Source: Lactiplantibacillus dongliensis (GTDB taxonomy: Bacteria > Bacillota > Bacilli > Lactobacillales > Lactobacillaceae). Taken from it: a stretch of DNA of 64,000 bases. This document shows positions 20,315 to 29,355 of this stretch, one piece after another. Within the stretch, counting starts at the first letter, position 1. Each line of letters opens with the position of its first letter. The notes under the pieces were generated by a model. It saw only the letters and a list, made by a program, of their open reading frames with translations. It was not told the DNA's origin and made no database searches. The position numbers and the translations under genes were made by a program. The stretch covers positions 1 to 64,000 of the forward strand of contig NZ_BJDK01000005.1 in assembly GCF_005405105.1 (NCBI RefSeq). Direction: 5' to 3'.

Positions 20315-20884
20315 TTACTCCTTTTTTTTACTGGGGACTTGTTCGTGATTAAAACGTAGATAACTTAGAATCGTCACGTGGGTAAATAGGTAGTTAGCGG
20401 CAATCCCCAGGGCAATCCCGGCCGCTAGCCCAATGATCGAGAGGATCGGTAAGTAGAGCATGACCGTCCATGTCTGAGCAATGAAGCTAGCGACTAATAA
20501 TTGACCGACGTTATGCATCACACCCCCGGTCGCTGAAATCCCGATAATGCTGACACGTTTGGGTCCCAGTTGTTTAACCAATAACATTGAAAATAAGCTT
20601 AAGAATGCCCCGCCAAAGCTATAGATAAAGGTGGATAACGTGCCGCCAACGAGCGCAGTCAGAATCAAGCGCAGCCAAGTCAAAGTAATGACATCGCGAA
20701 ATGACAGGGTAAAAATGGCGACAATCGTAATCAGATTTGCCAGACCGAGCTTGGCCCCGGGCGCAAAGGCAAACGGGAAGGGGATCATCCGCTCTAAGAT
20801 CCCGATGATGACCCCCTGAGCAACTAGCAGGGCAATATAAATATTACGATGAGTCCGATTTGAGTGTTCAAACGAATTATTCAA
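20315..20884 (-). CDS. eetB: Gx transporter family membrane protein EetB
   Basis: 189 residues, about five to six membrane segments, belonging to the family once annotated as heptaprenyl diphosphate synthase component I. It has glycine-rich stretches such as GAKLGLANLITI and SATGGVMHNVGQL. In extracellular electron transfer loci it pairs with EetA and is needed for electron export. TTG start at 20884 with GGAGTGAT upstream; only six bases separate it from eetA and from dmkB, so the three form one operon. The biochemical role is still unclear in the literature I know; membrane electron relay or assembly are both possible. Confidence 0.8.
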   Translation of the reverse strand: MNNSFEHSNRTHRNIYIALLVAQGVIIGILERMIPFPFAFAPGAKLGLANLITIVAIFTLSFRDVITLTWLRLILTALVGGTLSTFIYSFGGAFLSLFSMLLVKQLGPKRVSIIGISATGGVMHNVGQLLVASFIAQTWTVMLYLPILSIIGLAAGIALGIAANYLFTHVTILSYLRFNHEQVPSKKKE

Positions 20885-20890
20885 TAGACA

Positions 20891-21385
20891 TCACTCCGTA
20901 ACCAGTCCATTTCCGCCCGAGGTCGTATGTCCCGTGCTAGACTTGACTTCAATTAAAAGTTTATGTGGCAAACAAACGATGGTCTGTCCGGGCTTATGAA
21001 TCCAACCGCGTCGAATACAAACCTGATCCGAACAATTAGCTTTGGTAATCGCCACGCGTTTTGGTTCAAACGTCACGCGATTATAGTGCCCAGCTTTGTC
21101 ACGGTACGTATAATGAACCGTTTGTTTCAAATTAGTAATATTGACGCGTTTGAGAACGGTGCCGTTATGTGAGACGACCGCAGTTAGGGTCCGACGGCTG
21201 GTTCGTTTGGCAGATTGCTTAGCAACTTGTGTGTCGTGAACGGCTTGCTGACGTTGCTGATAAGAGAAGATGGCCAATGGCGTAAACGATAAAAGAATTA
21301 AAATGACAATAATGACAATATCAAACGGGCGAATCATCGCACGATAGCGTTTGAAGACTTGCCATGACGCTCGTAATCGTTTCAT
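20891..21385 (-). CDS. eetA: NusG domain II-containing membrane protein EetA
   Basis: 164 residues: a basic N-terminus, one membrane segment at about 22-42, then an extracellular NusG_II-type domain. This domain includes the NCSDQVCIRRGWI stretch with two cysteines, a third cysteine in TIVCLPHKL, and a conserved C-terminal beta region. The same domain architecture is found in EetA of Gram-positive electron transfer loci. GGAGGTG precedes ATG 21385. The cysteines could hold a disulphide outside the membrane (inference). Confidence 0.8.
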   Translation of the reverse strand: MKRLRASWQVFKRYRAMIRPFDIVIIVILILLSFTPLAIFSYQQRQQAVHDTQVAKQSAKRTSRRTLTAVVSHNGTVLKRVNITNLKQTVHYTYRDKAGHYNRVTFEPKRVAITKANCSDQVCIRRGWIHKPGQTIVCLPHKLLIEVKSSTGHTTSGGNGLVTE

Positions 21386-21410
21386 CGTTGCACCTCCAAG
21401 TTATTTTGAA

Positions 21411-21446
21411 TAAAAAATGGTCCAAGGTAAAAGCTACCCTTGAACC
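21411..21446 (-). terminator. Terminator after ndh2, minus strand
   Basis: On the minus strand a 9-bp stem (21446-21438 with 21427-21419, one wobble) is followed by ATTTTTTATT. It separates ndh2 from eetA-eetB-dmkB, so read-through or a second promoter is needed for the downstream three genes. Confidence 0.75.
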
Positions 21447-21478
21447 ATCGGGAAACTATTTAATTAATTATAACGCAT

Positions 21479-23386
21479 CTAGCGGGTTTTGACAGCATCG
21501 TAATGGGAGCTGACATTGCCATACCACCAGTGACCGAGGTGCTTTTGCATCCACGGAACAACCCAGTAGTCCAAACCAAATGTCCGGCCGGAACCATTCA
21601 TTAAGGCAAGGGCGGCAAAGACCATCCACAAGTTGACCCAGTAGAACATCCCTGACAAGCAGAAGACGGCAACTAAACCAATGGTAATGGCGTTAGCCAA
21701 CCATGAGAAGAGGCCAAAGAAGATACATAAGGCAATGATAATTTCAACACAAGTCATGAACTTTTGCATGAAGAGTGCGGTTTGCAAGTTCGGTACAAAG
21801 AACTTCGTGACTGATTCGAACCAATGTGGTGATTTTTCAAAGACCATCAATGGGTCCTTACCATACATGTAAGATAAACTGAAGACACCTTTAGTGGCTT
21901 TAGTCGCAGCACCGGCAGCTTCACTGGCACCACTAGTTGCTTTAGTTGCAGCTTGGCTCGCACCACTCGTGGCAGCAACTTGAATCCAACTAAATGGTAA
22001 TCTTAACTTATCGGTGAACCAGGATTCGGAACCTTGAACCTTTGTCCAACAATCCCATAACCACATGGCGCCGTAGAAGAAGCGTAGTGGCACACTCCAC
22101 AAAACGTTCCCCATCCGAGAAGTCCAACCGCGGAACACATTCCGCCGGTTGCGTGTCCGGAAGAATTCGTGCATGAAGTACTGGAATAAATAGTAACCAG
22201 AGAAAATCTGAACGTAATACAACCAGTTAATGGCGTGCTTTAATAAGACCGCGATAAAACCAGAAACGTTCCAGTTATCTAAGACTTGCGCAACCGCATA
22301 CTTGGAACCAATTGAATCAACGGAAGCTTGATAAGCACCCTTGAACGGTTTGATTTCAGTATCAGTATTATCAATATTCTTGATAATCCCTTGAACCGCC
22401 GTAGCTGCTGTTTCTTCGGCACCTTGGACGATTTGTGGGACTGGCCGTGGTTGACCTGGTTCTTGGTAGCTCATTGAATCCCCAGCTAAGAAGACGTTTT
22501 TAGCATCTTTAGCTTGCATGAATTCATTAGCAACCAAGCGGCCGCCACGGGGGTTAGTTTCCATATTGAAGTTTTTAACGACACTGTTGGCACGAACCCC
22601 AGCAGTCCAAATCAACGTGTAAGTTGGAATTGGATCTTTACCCTTTAAGGTAACGTGGTCTTCAAAGACTTCCGTAATCATGGAGTTGGTTAAGATATCA
22701 ACGCCATGTTTCTTCATATACTTTTCAGCTTTACCAGCTTGTGTCCGATTTAACATATTGATAATGGTTGGCGCTGCTTCGACCAATTGTAAGGTGATCT
22801 CGCTTGGGTCCAACTTGTTATCGCGTGCTAAAACGTCACGATATTCGATTAATTCACCGATTAATTCAGACCCGGTAAACCCAGACCCACAAACAGTGAA
22901 GGTTAACATCGCTTTACGTTTGGCTGGATCAAGTTCAGCCGCCCCGCGACGAATAATGGCAGCTAAGTGTGCCCGTAAACTCATTGCTTGTTCGAAGGAC
23001 CAAAGTTCAAACCCGTGTTCCTTAACCCCTGGTGTACCGAAATCATTGGATTCACCACCAAGACTGATTAATAATTGGTCATATTGGTAGCTACCATTTT
23101 CGGTAACAACTGTTTGTTTGTCTTTGTCGATGCTCTTAACGGTATCGGTTACTAAACGAACATTCTTGCGTCGTGAAAATAGTCGTTGCAGATCATATTG
23201 AATATGCTCTGGTTCAACCCGTTCCGTCGCCACTTCATGTAGTTCGGTCATGTACGTGAAGTACGAGTGCCGGTCAATTAACGTGATTTCAACGTCAGGA
23301 TTCTTTTTAAAGTGCTTGGCTAATTTCTTAGTCGCGTAAACCCCAGCAAAACCCGCGCCGACAACGACAACGTTTTTCTTTGCCAT
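21479..23386 (-). CDS. ndh2: Type II NADH:quinone oxidoreductase with C-terminal membrane domain
   Basis: 635 residues. The first about 390 are a non-proton-pumping NDH-2: FAD-binding GAGFAG at 10-15, NADH-binding GSGFTGSE at 167-174 and an AGD motif near 305. Ordinary NDH-2 stops near 400-450. Here a further about 240 residues with several membrane segments and a DoxX-like end (NGSGRTFGLDYW) follow, as in the Ndh2 of extracellular electron transfer loci. It would move electrons from NADH to a demethylmenaquinone pool that feeds EetA/B-PplA or cytochrome bd. ATG 23386 has AGGGAG upstream. Confidence 0.88.
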   Translation of the reverse strand: MAKKNVVVVGAGFAGVYATKKLAKHFKKNPDVEITLIDRHSYFTYMTELHEVATERVEPEHIQYDLQRLFSRRKNVRLVTDTVKSIDKDKQTVVTENGSYQYDQLLISLGGESNDFGTPGVKEHGFELWSFEQAMSLRAHLAAIIRRGAAELDPAKRKAMLTFTVCGSGFTGSELIGELIEYRDVLARDNKLDPSEITLQLVEAAPTIINMLNRTQAGKAEKYMKKHGVDILTNSMITEVFEDHVTLKGKDPIPTYTLIWTAGVRANSVVKNFNMETNPRGGRLVANEFMQAKDAKNVFLAGDSMSYQEPGQPRPVPQIVQGAEETAATAVQGIIKNIDNTDTEIKPFKGAYQASVDSIGSKYAVAQVLDNWNVSGFIAVLLKHAINWLYYVQIFSGYYLFQYFMHEFFRTRNRRNVFRGWTSRMGNVLWSVPLRFFYGAMWLWDCWTKVQGSESWFTDKLRLPFSWIQVAATSGASQAATKATSGASEAAGAATKATKGVFSLSYMYGKDPLMVFEKSPHWFESVTKFFVPNLQTALFMQKFMTCVEIIIALCIFFGLFSWLANAITIGLVAVFCLSGMFYWVNLWMVFAALALMNGSGRTFGLDYWVVPWMQKHLGHWWYGNVSSHYDAVKTR

Positions 23387-23440
23387 TGCGTAACAACTCC
23401 CTTGAATAAATAATGTAAAAAAATAATAATTCCACTAACA

Positions 23441-23469
23441 ATTATATAAGTAATGGAAGCGTTTGTCTA
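23441..23469 (-). promoter_or_regulatory. Promoter of ndh2, minus strand
   Basis: On the minus strand TAGACA (23469-23464) and a perfect TATAAT (23446-23441), 17 bases apart. A partial cre-like sequence overlaps the spacer but is too poor to call. Confidence 0.6.
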
Positions 23470-23603
23470 TGAATTATTGATTAGAATGCATAATAAATCA
23501 CATTATATTGAAGTGGTGTCCGGCCGGTTAGGCTTTCGATAAATAAAGCGTCACCAATGTGGGCGGTGTATACTGTGAATACGATTATTTTTATAAAATA
23601 GGA

Positions 23604-23632
23604 TTGACTATCTTGGGAATAAACGTTAAGAT
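23604..23632 (+). promoter_or_regulatory. Promoter of pplA
   Basis: TTGACT at 23604-23609 and TAAGAT at 23627-23632, 17-base spacer, about 40 bases before the pplA start. Confidence 0.65.
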
Positions 23633-23673
23633 TAATGTGAATTTTCATACAAAAAGGTTAGGAGTGGGATATC

Positions 23674-24597
23674 ATGAAGTTTAAGTCAGTTATTACAGGT
23701 GCATCAGTTGTTGCCATTTCCGCATTAGCATTAGCAGGTTGTGGGAGCAGCTCATCAAGTTCTAGTTCATCATCATCCTCAAAGAAGAGTTCATCATCTT
23801 CAGCGAAGACAACTAAGGTAGCTAAATCTACTGCTGGTGCCAAAATGAAAGCGGGTACTTATAAACTCGCCGAAGAAAACTACTCACATGGTTACAAGAC
23901 TGAATTCAGTATTACCGTTAATAGTAAGGGTAAGATCACGAAGTCAGATTACAACCAAGTTAACAAGAAGGGCAAGTCAAAAGTTGACGACACTGCTTAC
24001 AATAAGCAGATGAAGAAAGTTTCTGGCACGAACCCTAAGACTTACCAACCTAAGTTGAACAAGTCCTTAGAAGGTGCAGCTGCTACTGGTAACGTCGCAA
24101 CCATTGATGTTGTTTCCGGTGCCACTGAATCATCAAAGACTTTCCAAAACTACGCACAACAATTGATCCAAGCCGCTCAAAAGGGTGACACTGCCACAAT
24201 CAAGATCAATAATGGCGCTAAGATGAAAGACGGGACTTACAAGTTAGCTGAAAAGAACTACTTTAACGGCTATCGGGTAACCTTCGCTATCACCGTTAAG
24301 AATAACAAGATTACAAAATCTGATTACAACCAAGTTGATAAGAACGGCAAGTCAAAAGTTAACGATGCCGCTTACAACAAGAAGATGAAGAAGATTTCTA
24401 AGATGGATCCAAAGACTTACCAACCTAAGTTAAACAAAGAATTAGAAAAATCAAGTGATCCAGCCAATGTTGATGTTGTCACTGGTGCAACTCACTCATC
24501 AGATACCTTCGTTTTGTATGCTTCACAATTACAAAATGCGGCTCAAAAGGGTGACACTAAGACTATCTCAATCGATAACATGACCTTTGCTGATTAA
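23674..24597 (+). CDS. pplA: Flavinylated lipoprotein PplA with two FMN-binding domains
   Basis: 307 residues. The lipobox LAGC puts the lipid anchor on Cys23, followed by a serine-rich linker (about 25-52). Two homologous FMN-binding domains follow (about 55-170 and 182-300), each with the same YKLAE..Y..GY and SDYNQV segments. Each ends in a flavinylation motif, SGATESS with Thr151 and TGATHSS with Thr273, the sites where ApbE attaches FMN by a phosphodiester bond. The protein is the extracellular electron shuttle of flavin-based electron transfer. ApbE is the next gene. The two domains arose by internal duplication. Confidence 0.92.
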   Translation: MKFKSVITGASVVAISALALAGCGSSSSSSSSSSSSKKSSSSSAKTTKVAKSTAGAKMKAGTYKLAEENYSHGYKTEFSITVNSKGKITKSDYNQVNKKGKSKVDDTAYNKQMKKVSGTNPKTYQPKLNKSLEGAAATGNVATIDVVSGATESSKTFQNYAQQLIQAAQKGDTATIKINNGAKMKDGTYKLAEKNYFNGYRVTFAITVKNNKITKSDYNQVDKNGKSKVNDAAYNKKMKKISKMDPKTYQPKLNKELEKSSDPANVDVVTGATHSSDTFVLYASQLQNAAQKGDTKTISIDNMTFAD

Positions 24598-24620
24598 TTA
24601 GGATTCACTTTTAAAATGGA

Positions 24621-24655
24621 GGCTTGAGACATATTGTCTCAAGCCTTTATTTTTT
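24621..24655 (+). terminator. Terminator after pplA
   Basis: A perfect 10-bp stem (24621-24630 with 24636-24645), a 5-base loop and a T-rich tail. pplA is therefore probably monocistronic and can be expressed far above apbE. Confidence 0.9.
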
Positions 24656-24713
24656 GTTCCCAAGTCACGACGGCTAATGGGCCGTAAAATTGGCATACAG
24701 ATGTTGTAAACTT

Positions 24714-24722
24714 TGGTATAAT
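24714..24722 (+). promoter_or_regulatory. Extended -10 promoter before apbE
   Basis: TGG directly followed by TATAAT at 24717-24722 forms an extended -10; no convincing -35 at the normal distance. About 35 bases upstream of the apbE start. Confidence 0.5.
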
Positions 24723-24756
24723 TACGATTGAAATTAGTTAAGGGGAAGTTACAGAT

Positions 24757-25866
24757 ATGAAACTGAGAAAATGGATTTATCTAGGATTAGTCGCGACTTT
24801 AGTGATCCCACTGACGGCGTGTGGGCCAACCACCAAAAAAGATAAGGCGGCTAGTTATCCGAAACCCACTAAGGTCGTTCAAACACCTAGTGAGAATACG
24901 GAATTTATGATGGGAACCGTTGTGACATTGCGCGTCTATAATAAAGGCAAACAAGGGGTCTTAAATAATGCTTTTAAGGTGTTAAAGCAAGAGGCTAAAG
25001 AAGTTACAACAAATCAAAAGGGCTCTGAGATTGATAAGATTAATGCAGCGGCGGGCAAGCATCCGGTAACCATTAGCAAGGATATTTATCCGATGGTCAA
25101 GGCGGCCTACTATTACAGTAAGAATTCTAACGAATCATTTGATATGGCGATTGGACCGATTACCCAACTTTGGCGAATTGGCTTCCCAGATGCCCATATT
25201 CCAAGTCAAGCTGCCATTACCAAGAACGTTAAATTAGTTGATTATACTAAAGTTAAGCTAAATGATAAAAAACATTCGGTTTATCTTGAGAAAAAGGGTA
25301 TGAAGTTAGATCTTGGCGGCATTGCCAAAGGTTTTATGGCCGATCAAGTTAAAACTTATTTCCGGCAACACGGTGTTTCAACAGCGATTATTGATTTAGG
25401 TGGTAACATCTATGTCATGGGCGACAGTCCCAAGGGCACCAAGTCTGGCAATTGGACTGTTGGTATCCAGGATCCTAAGGCGACCCGTGGGACCTCAATT
25501 GGCTCGATTCCTACAAAGAATATGTCGATTGTCACCTCTGGTATCTATGAACGTTACCTCAAGAAAAATGGAAAGATCTATAGTCATTTAATGGATCCTA
25601 AGACGGGGGCCCCATTCCAAAACAACTTGATGGGTGTGTCAATTATTTCAAAGAAGTCCATCGACGGGGATGGCCTTTCAACGGCGACCTTTGATAAAGG
25701 GCTCAAAGACGGCATGGCTTATATTAATGCCAAGGCAGACAAGGGCATTGGCGCCATCTTCATTACGAAGGATAAAAAGGTTTATGTCTCGAATAATTTG
25801 AAGAAAAAGTTTACACTGTTTGGTGATAATGGGTACAAGTACGGACCGGCTAGTGATTTGAAATAG
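24757..25866 (+). CDS. fmnB: FAD:protein FMN transferase (ApbE family lipoprotein)
   Basis: 369 residues with an N-terminal signal and a lipobox (LTAC, Cys22) that would anchor it outside the membrane. ApbE domain: MGTVVTLRVY, the conserved KLDLGGIAKGF, DLGGNIYVMG and a C-terminal DGDGLSTATF aspartate segment used for magnesium and FAD. It transfers FMN from FAD to threonine in SGAT-type motifs, here most likely those of PplA immediately upstream. FmnB is the name used in electron transfer loci; apbE is the general symbol. Confidence 0.9.
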   Translation: MKLRKWIYLGLVATLVIPLTACGPTTKKDKAASYPKPTKVVQTPSENTEFMMGTVVTLRVYNKGKQGVLNNAFKVLKQEAKEVTTNQKGSEIDKINAAAGKHPVTISKDIYPMVKAAYYYSKNSNESFDMAIGPITQLWRIGFPDAHIPSQAAITKNVKLVDYTKVKLNDKKHSVYLEKKGMKLDLGGIAKGFMADQVKTYFRQHGVSTAIIDLGGNIYVMGDSPKGTKSGNWTVGIQDPKATRGTSIGSIPTKNMSIVTSGIYERYLKKNGKIYSHLMDPKTGAPFQNNLMGVSIISKKSIDGDGLSTATFDKGLKDGMAYINAKADKGIGAIFITKDKKVYVSNNLKKKFTLFGDNGYKYGPASDLK

Positions 25867-25914
25867 CGGCGTATGGTATGATAATAACCATCAGTAATTA
25901 AGAAATGAGGGACC

Positions 25915-26760
25915 ATGGTGAGTCAGATAATTGACGTTGAACATTTAAATTATCGCTATCCGCAACAAGCCGCGGATCAGCTAACGTTAACAGACATTTC
26001 ATTTACGGTCGCGGCCGGTGAATGGGTGGCGATTGTTGGCCATAATGGTTCCGGTAAATCGACCTTAGCTAAAAATTTAAACGGCTTATTAGCGCCCGTT
26101 TCTGGGAAAATCACGATTGATGGTCAAGTGCTTTCCGAACAAACGGTTTGGGATATTCGTCGCAAGATTGGGATGGTCTTTCAAAATCCCGATAATCAAT
26201 TTGTGGGCGCAACGGTCGAAGATGATGTGGCGTTTAGTTTGGAAAATCAAGGAATTCCTCGTGATGAGATGCTGTCACGGGTAGCCGAAGCGTTGGCCCA
26301 AGTTGATATGCAAGACTTTGCCACCCGTGAACCAGCGCGGCTGTCAGGTGGACAGAAGCAACGAGTGGCTCTCGCTGGGATGATTGCGGCGCGACCACAG
26401 ATTTTGATCTTAGATGAAGCGACATCGATGCTGGATCCAGAAGGGCGCGCCGAAGTCTTACAAACGATTCAACAAATGAAGGCTGATTCAGATCTAACGG
26501 TCTTATCGATTACGCATGATATTGATGAAGCCGCGAATGCCAATCGGGTGTTAGTGGTGAATGATGGTCATTTGGTTGAAGAAGGGACGCCCGCGGAGAT
26601 CTTCCAACACGGTCCGGCTTTGATTAAGATGGGCTTAGATATGCCCTATCCAGAACGATTAAAAGCGGCTTTAGCGCGGCTAGGGGTTCAAGTCCCCGCA
26701 ACGTACTTAACAGAGAAAGGGATGGCAGACTGGTTATGGCAATTACGTTCAAACAAGTAG
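25915..26760 (+). CDS. ecfA1: Energy-coupling factor ATPase EcfA1
   Basis: 281 residues, ABC ATPase of group II ECF vitamin transporters. Walker [10 protein letters not shown] at about 42-50, signature [13 protein letters not shown], Walker [13 protein letters not shown]. The Walker B end uses Ala-Thr instead of Pro-Thr, typical of EcfA1. It forms a heterodimer with EcfA2 on EcfT. The 3' end overlaps ecfA2 by 25 bases. The pplA/fmnB neighbours fit a shared flavin theme, since ECF modules can import riboflavin, but the module is shared by many S components. Confidence 0.95.
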   Translation: MVSQIIDVEHLNYRYPQQAADQLTLTDISFTVAAGEWVAIVGHNGSGKSTLAKNLNGLLAPVSGKITIDGQVLSEQTVWDIRRKIGMVFQNPDNQFVGATVEDDVAFSLENQGIPRDEMLSRVAEALAQVDMQDFATREPARLSGGQKQRVALAGMIAARPQILILDEATSMLDPEGRAEVLQTIQQMKADSDLTVLSITHDIDEAANANRVLVVNDGHLVEEGTPAEIFQHGPALIKMGLDMPYPERLKAALARLGVQVPATYLTEKGMADWLWQLRSNK

Positions 26761-27620
26761 AATTTACTTACCAACCGGGTACCCCCTTTGAGACTAAGGC
26801 GTTAACTGATATTAATGTAACGATTCCCGACGGCTCTTATACGGCGCTCATTGGCCATACGGGGAGTGGCAAGTCGACGTTGTTGCAGCATTTAGATGCG
26901 TTACTCAAACCGACTAGTGGGACGGTCACGATTGGTGATCGGGTGATTACCCCAACGACGAGTAACAAAGATTTAAAGCGTTTACGGCAACATGTCGGGA
27001 TTGTTTTCCAGTTTCCCGAAAGTCAATTGTTCGAGGAAACGGTTGCGAAAGACATTGCGTTTGGTCCCCAAAACTTTGGTGCTAGTGAGGCTGATGCGTT
27101 GAAACTAGCGGCTAAAATGTTGACCTTGGTCGGCTTAGACGCGGACTTACTGCAACGGTCGCCGTTCGACTTGTCCGGTGGGCAGATGCGGCGGGTCGCG
27201 ATTGCGGGCGTACTAGCGATGCAGCCGAAAGTATTAGTACTCGATGAACCCACGGCCGGACTAGATCCGCAAGGCCGGCTAGAAATGATGGACATGTTTG
27301 CACGGTTACGGCATGAACAACAGCTAACCATCGTGTTAGTGACCCATCAGATGGATGATGTGGCGAACTATGCCAATAACGTCATTGTGATGGATCATGG
27401 GCGAGTCGTGAAGACCGGAACACCGCAAGCAATCTTTAAAGACCCGCAGTGGCTGGCTGAGCATCATCTAGGCTTGCCTAAAACGACGGCCTTTGCACAG
27501 CAATTAATAGCGCGCGGGATGACTTTTGATGAGATGCCGCTAACGGAAGATCAATTGGCCGCTGCACTGGTTAAACAGTTACCGACTAGTGTGCTGGGAG
27601 GTGGCGACCATGATGAGTAA
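26736..27620 (+). CDS. ecfA2: Energy-coupling factor ATPase EcfA2
   Basis: 294 residues. Walker [10 protein letters not shown], signature [13 protein letters not shown], Walker [14 protein letters not shown], and the C-terminal extension typical of EcfA proteins that contacts the partner. Starts at ATG 26736 within the end of ecfA1, a sign of translational coupling and fixed stoichiometry. Confidence 0.95.
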   Translation: MAITFKQVEFTYQPGTPFETKALTDINVTIPDGSYTALIGHTGSGKSTLLQHLDALLKPTSGTVTIGDRVITPTTSNKDLKRLRQHVGIVFQFPESQLFEETVAKDIAFGPQNFGASEADALKLAAKMLTLVGLDADLLQRSPFDLSGGQMRRVAIAGVLAMQPKVLVLDEPTAGLDPQGRLEMMDMFARLRHEQQLTIVLVTHQMDDVANYANNVIVMDHGRVVKTGTPQAIFKDPQWLAEHHLGLPKTTAFAQQLIARGMTFDEMPLTEDQLAAALVKQLPTSVLGGGDHDE

Positions 27621-28410
27621 GATGATTTTTGGCCGTTATATTCCCGGGAACTCGTTGATTCATCACATGGATCCACGGGCCAAACTCTTGTTGAGTTTTT
27701 ACTTTATCGGGATTATCTTTATTGCTAATAATTGGCCAACTTATGTGCTCTTATTTGCCTTTACATTACTGGCAATTAAACTTTCTGGTGTGAAATGGTC
27801 ATTCTTCATCAATGGGGTAAAACCGTTGATTTGGCTGATTTTATTTACCGTGGTCTTACAGATCTTATTCAGTGCGAGTGGCGGCCAGGTCTACTTTCAA
27901 TGGGGGATTATTACCATTAGTCAGTTTGGACTGGTCAACGGGGTCTATATTTTCTGTCGGTTTGTGTTGATTATCTTTATGTCAACACTATTGACGTTAA
28001 CAACTCCGCCGTTGGAACTGTCCGATGCGATTGAATATCTCTTGATGCCATTAAAAGTAGTGCACTTTCCAGTCTACGAAGTGGCGTTGATGTTATCGAT
28101 TGCGCTACGCTTTGTACCGACGTTGATGGATGAAACGGAAAAGATTATGAATGCGCAACGGGCGCGCGGGGTCGACTTTGGGGAGGGCAATATCTTCCAA
28201 CAAATGCGGGCGATTGTGCCATTGCTCATTCCATTATTCGTCAGTTCGTTTAATCGCGCCGAAGACTTGGCAACAGCGATGGAAGCGCGCGGGTATCAAG
28301 GTGGGGAAGGCCGGAGTAAATATCGGATTTTAAAATGGCATGGTCGTGATACTTGGGCGACAGTGACTTTTGCAGTGTTAACCGTTGCATTAGTCTACCT
28401 ACGTGCTTAG
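27610..28410 (+). CDS. ecfT: Energy-coupling factor transmembrane protein EcfT
   Basis: 266 residues with about five to six membrane segments. The two Ala-Arg-Gly coupling motifs that dock into the ATPases are visible as [10 protein letters not shown] (about 185) and [10 protein letters not shown] (about 225). GGAGGTG precedes ATG 27610 (ATG 27613 is also possible); it overlaps ecfA2 by 11 bases. The S components (one lies at 56.3 kb) are encoded elsewhere, as usual for group II. Confidence 0.95.
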   Translation: MMSKMIFGRYIPGNSLIHHMDPRAKLLLSFYFIGIIFIANNWPTYVLLFAFTLLAIKLSGVKWSFFINGVKPLIWLILFTVVLQILFSASGGQVYFQWGIITISQFGLVNGVYIFCRFVLIIFMSTLLTLTTPPLELSDAIEYLLMPLKVVHFPVYEVALMLSIALRFVPTLMDETEKIMNAQRARGVDFGEGNIFQQMRAIVPLLIPLFVSSFNRAEDLATAMEARGYQGGEGRSKYRILKWHGRDTWATVTFAVLTVALVYLRA

Positions 28411-28416
28411 ACATTT

Positions 28417-28447
28417 AAAAGGTGGGGCCAAGTTGCCCGCCTTTTTT
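28417..28447 (+). terminator. Terminator between ecfT and truA
   Basis: AAAAGGTGGG pairs with CCCGCCTTTT around a short loop and ends in T6. Because truA follows within 15 bases, it probably attenuates and does not fully separate the genes. Confidence 0.6.
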
Positions 28448-28460
28448 GATGGAGGATTTT

Positions 28461-29249
28461 GTGACAACGAGATATAAAATAATACTAGCGTATGATGGCA
28501 CTAACTTTGCCGGTTTTCAGCGGCAGCCTGGACAACGGACAGTGGAGCAAGTACTGACTAAAGCCGTCAATAAAATGGCTAAAGATCCGGCTGAGCCTAT
28601 TGTCATCTATGGTGCTGGTCGAACCGATGCGGGGGTCCATGCTTTTGGACAAGTCGTGCATTTTGACCTCCCTTATGAGATTAGTCCAGAAGGTGTCCGC
28701 CGTGGCTTGAGCAGCATGTTACCGATGGATATGTTGGTTAAACAGGTTGAAATTGTCCCGGCTGACTTTCATGCGCGGTACAATACGGTCGGCAAGCGTT
28801 ATTGGTACCGCGCGTACCAAGATGAGTTTGTCGATCCGTTTAAGCGGAATTTTACCGGTCATTTTAAGTTTCAAGCTGATATTGACCGCATTCAACAAGC
28901 CATCCCAGCGCTGGTCGGTAAGCATGATTTTTCAACGTTTGTCGCATCGGGTTCGCAAGCCCACGATCATGTGCGGGAAATTTATGCGGCTAAAGCTTGG
29001 GCGCTGCCAGCTGAACAAGAAATTCAGTTTGAATTCTGTGGTAGTGGCTTCCTGTATAACCAAGTTCGGATTATGGTGGCCGTCTTAATGGAAATTGGCC
29101 AAGGTCGGCGCGAAGTGGACTGTATTCCGCAACTGTTAGCGGCTAAGAATCGGGCCGCCGCGCGAGGAACTGCGCCGGCTTCCGGTTTGTATATGAAAAA
29201 GGTTTATTATGATCCACAAGATTTACAAACCGATCTAATTAATGATTGA
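28461..29249 (+). CDS. truA: tRNA pseudouridine(38-40) synthase
   Basis: 262 residues. The catalytic aspartate lies in GAGRTDAGVHAFGQ (about Asp56), and the family segments YDGTNFAGFQ, GKRYWYR and FLYNQVRIMV are present. It modifies the anticodon arm of several tRNAs. I choose GTG 28461 because GGAGG lies directly upstream; an in-frame ATG at 28449 precedes that site. ecfA1-ecfA2-ecfT-truA-rplM-rpsI is a conserved Firmicutes order. Confidence 0.94.
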   Translation: MTTRYKIILAYDGTNFAGFQRQPGQRTVEQVLTKAVNKMAKDPAEPIVIYGAGRTDAGVHAFGQVVHFDLPYEISPEGVRRGLSSMLPMDMLVKQVEIVPADFHARYNTVGKRYWYRAYQDEFVDPFKRNFTGHFKFQADIDRIQQAIPALVGKHDFSTFVASGSQAHDHVREIYAAKAWALPAEQEIQFEFCGSGFLYNQVRIMVAVLMEIGQGRREVDCIPQLLAAKNRAAARGTAPASGLYMKKVYYDPQDLQTDLIND

Positions 29250-29274
29250 CTTCTAGTGGTAAATTCGGTAAACT
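29246..29274 (+). promoter_or_regulatory. Promoter of rplM-rpsI
   Basis: TTGACT at 29246-29251 and TAAACT at 29269-29274 with a 17-base spacer. It overlaps the end of truA. Confidence 0.65.
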
Positions 29275-29279
29275 AATCG

Positions 29280-29340
29280 TTGGTATTGTTTGCCCCACGA
29301 TAAGCCCCGGAATCTTATTGAGTGTCAAGCAAAACAGAAA
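29280..29340 (+). ncRNA. L13 ribosomal protein leader
   Basis: The stretch CCCACGATAAG..CCGGAATCTTATTG at about 29294-29320 pairs GATAAG with CTTATT. It matches, from memory, the core of the L13 leader RNA family found before rplM in low-GC Gram-positives. Presumed autoregulation by L13. Confidence 0.7.
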
Positions 29341-29355
29341 ATGGAGGAACACAAC

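Noticed and set aside
23452-23470. Possible cre in the ndh2 promoter
   Set aside because: At least three mismatches to the CcpA consensus at defined positions.
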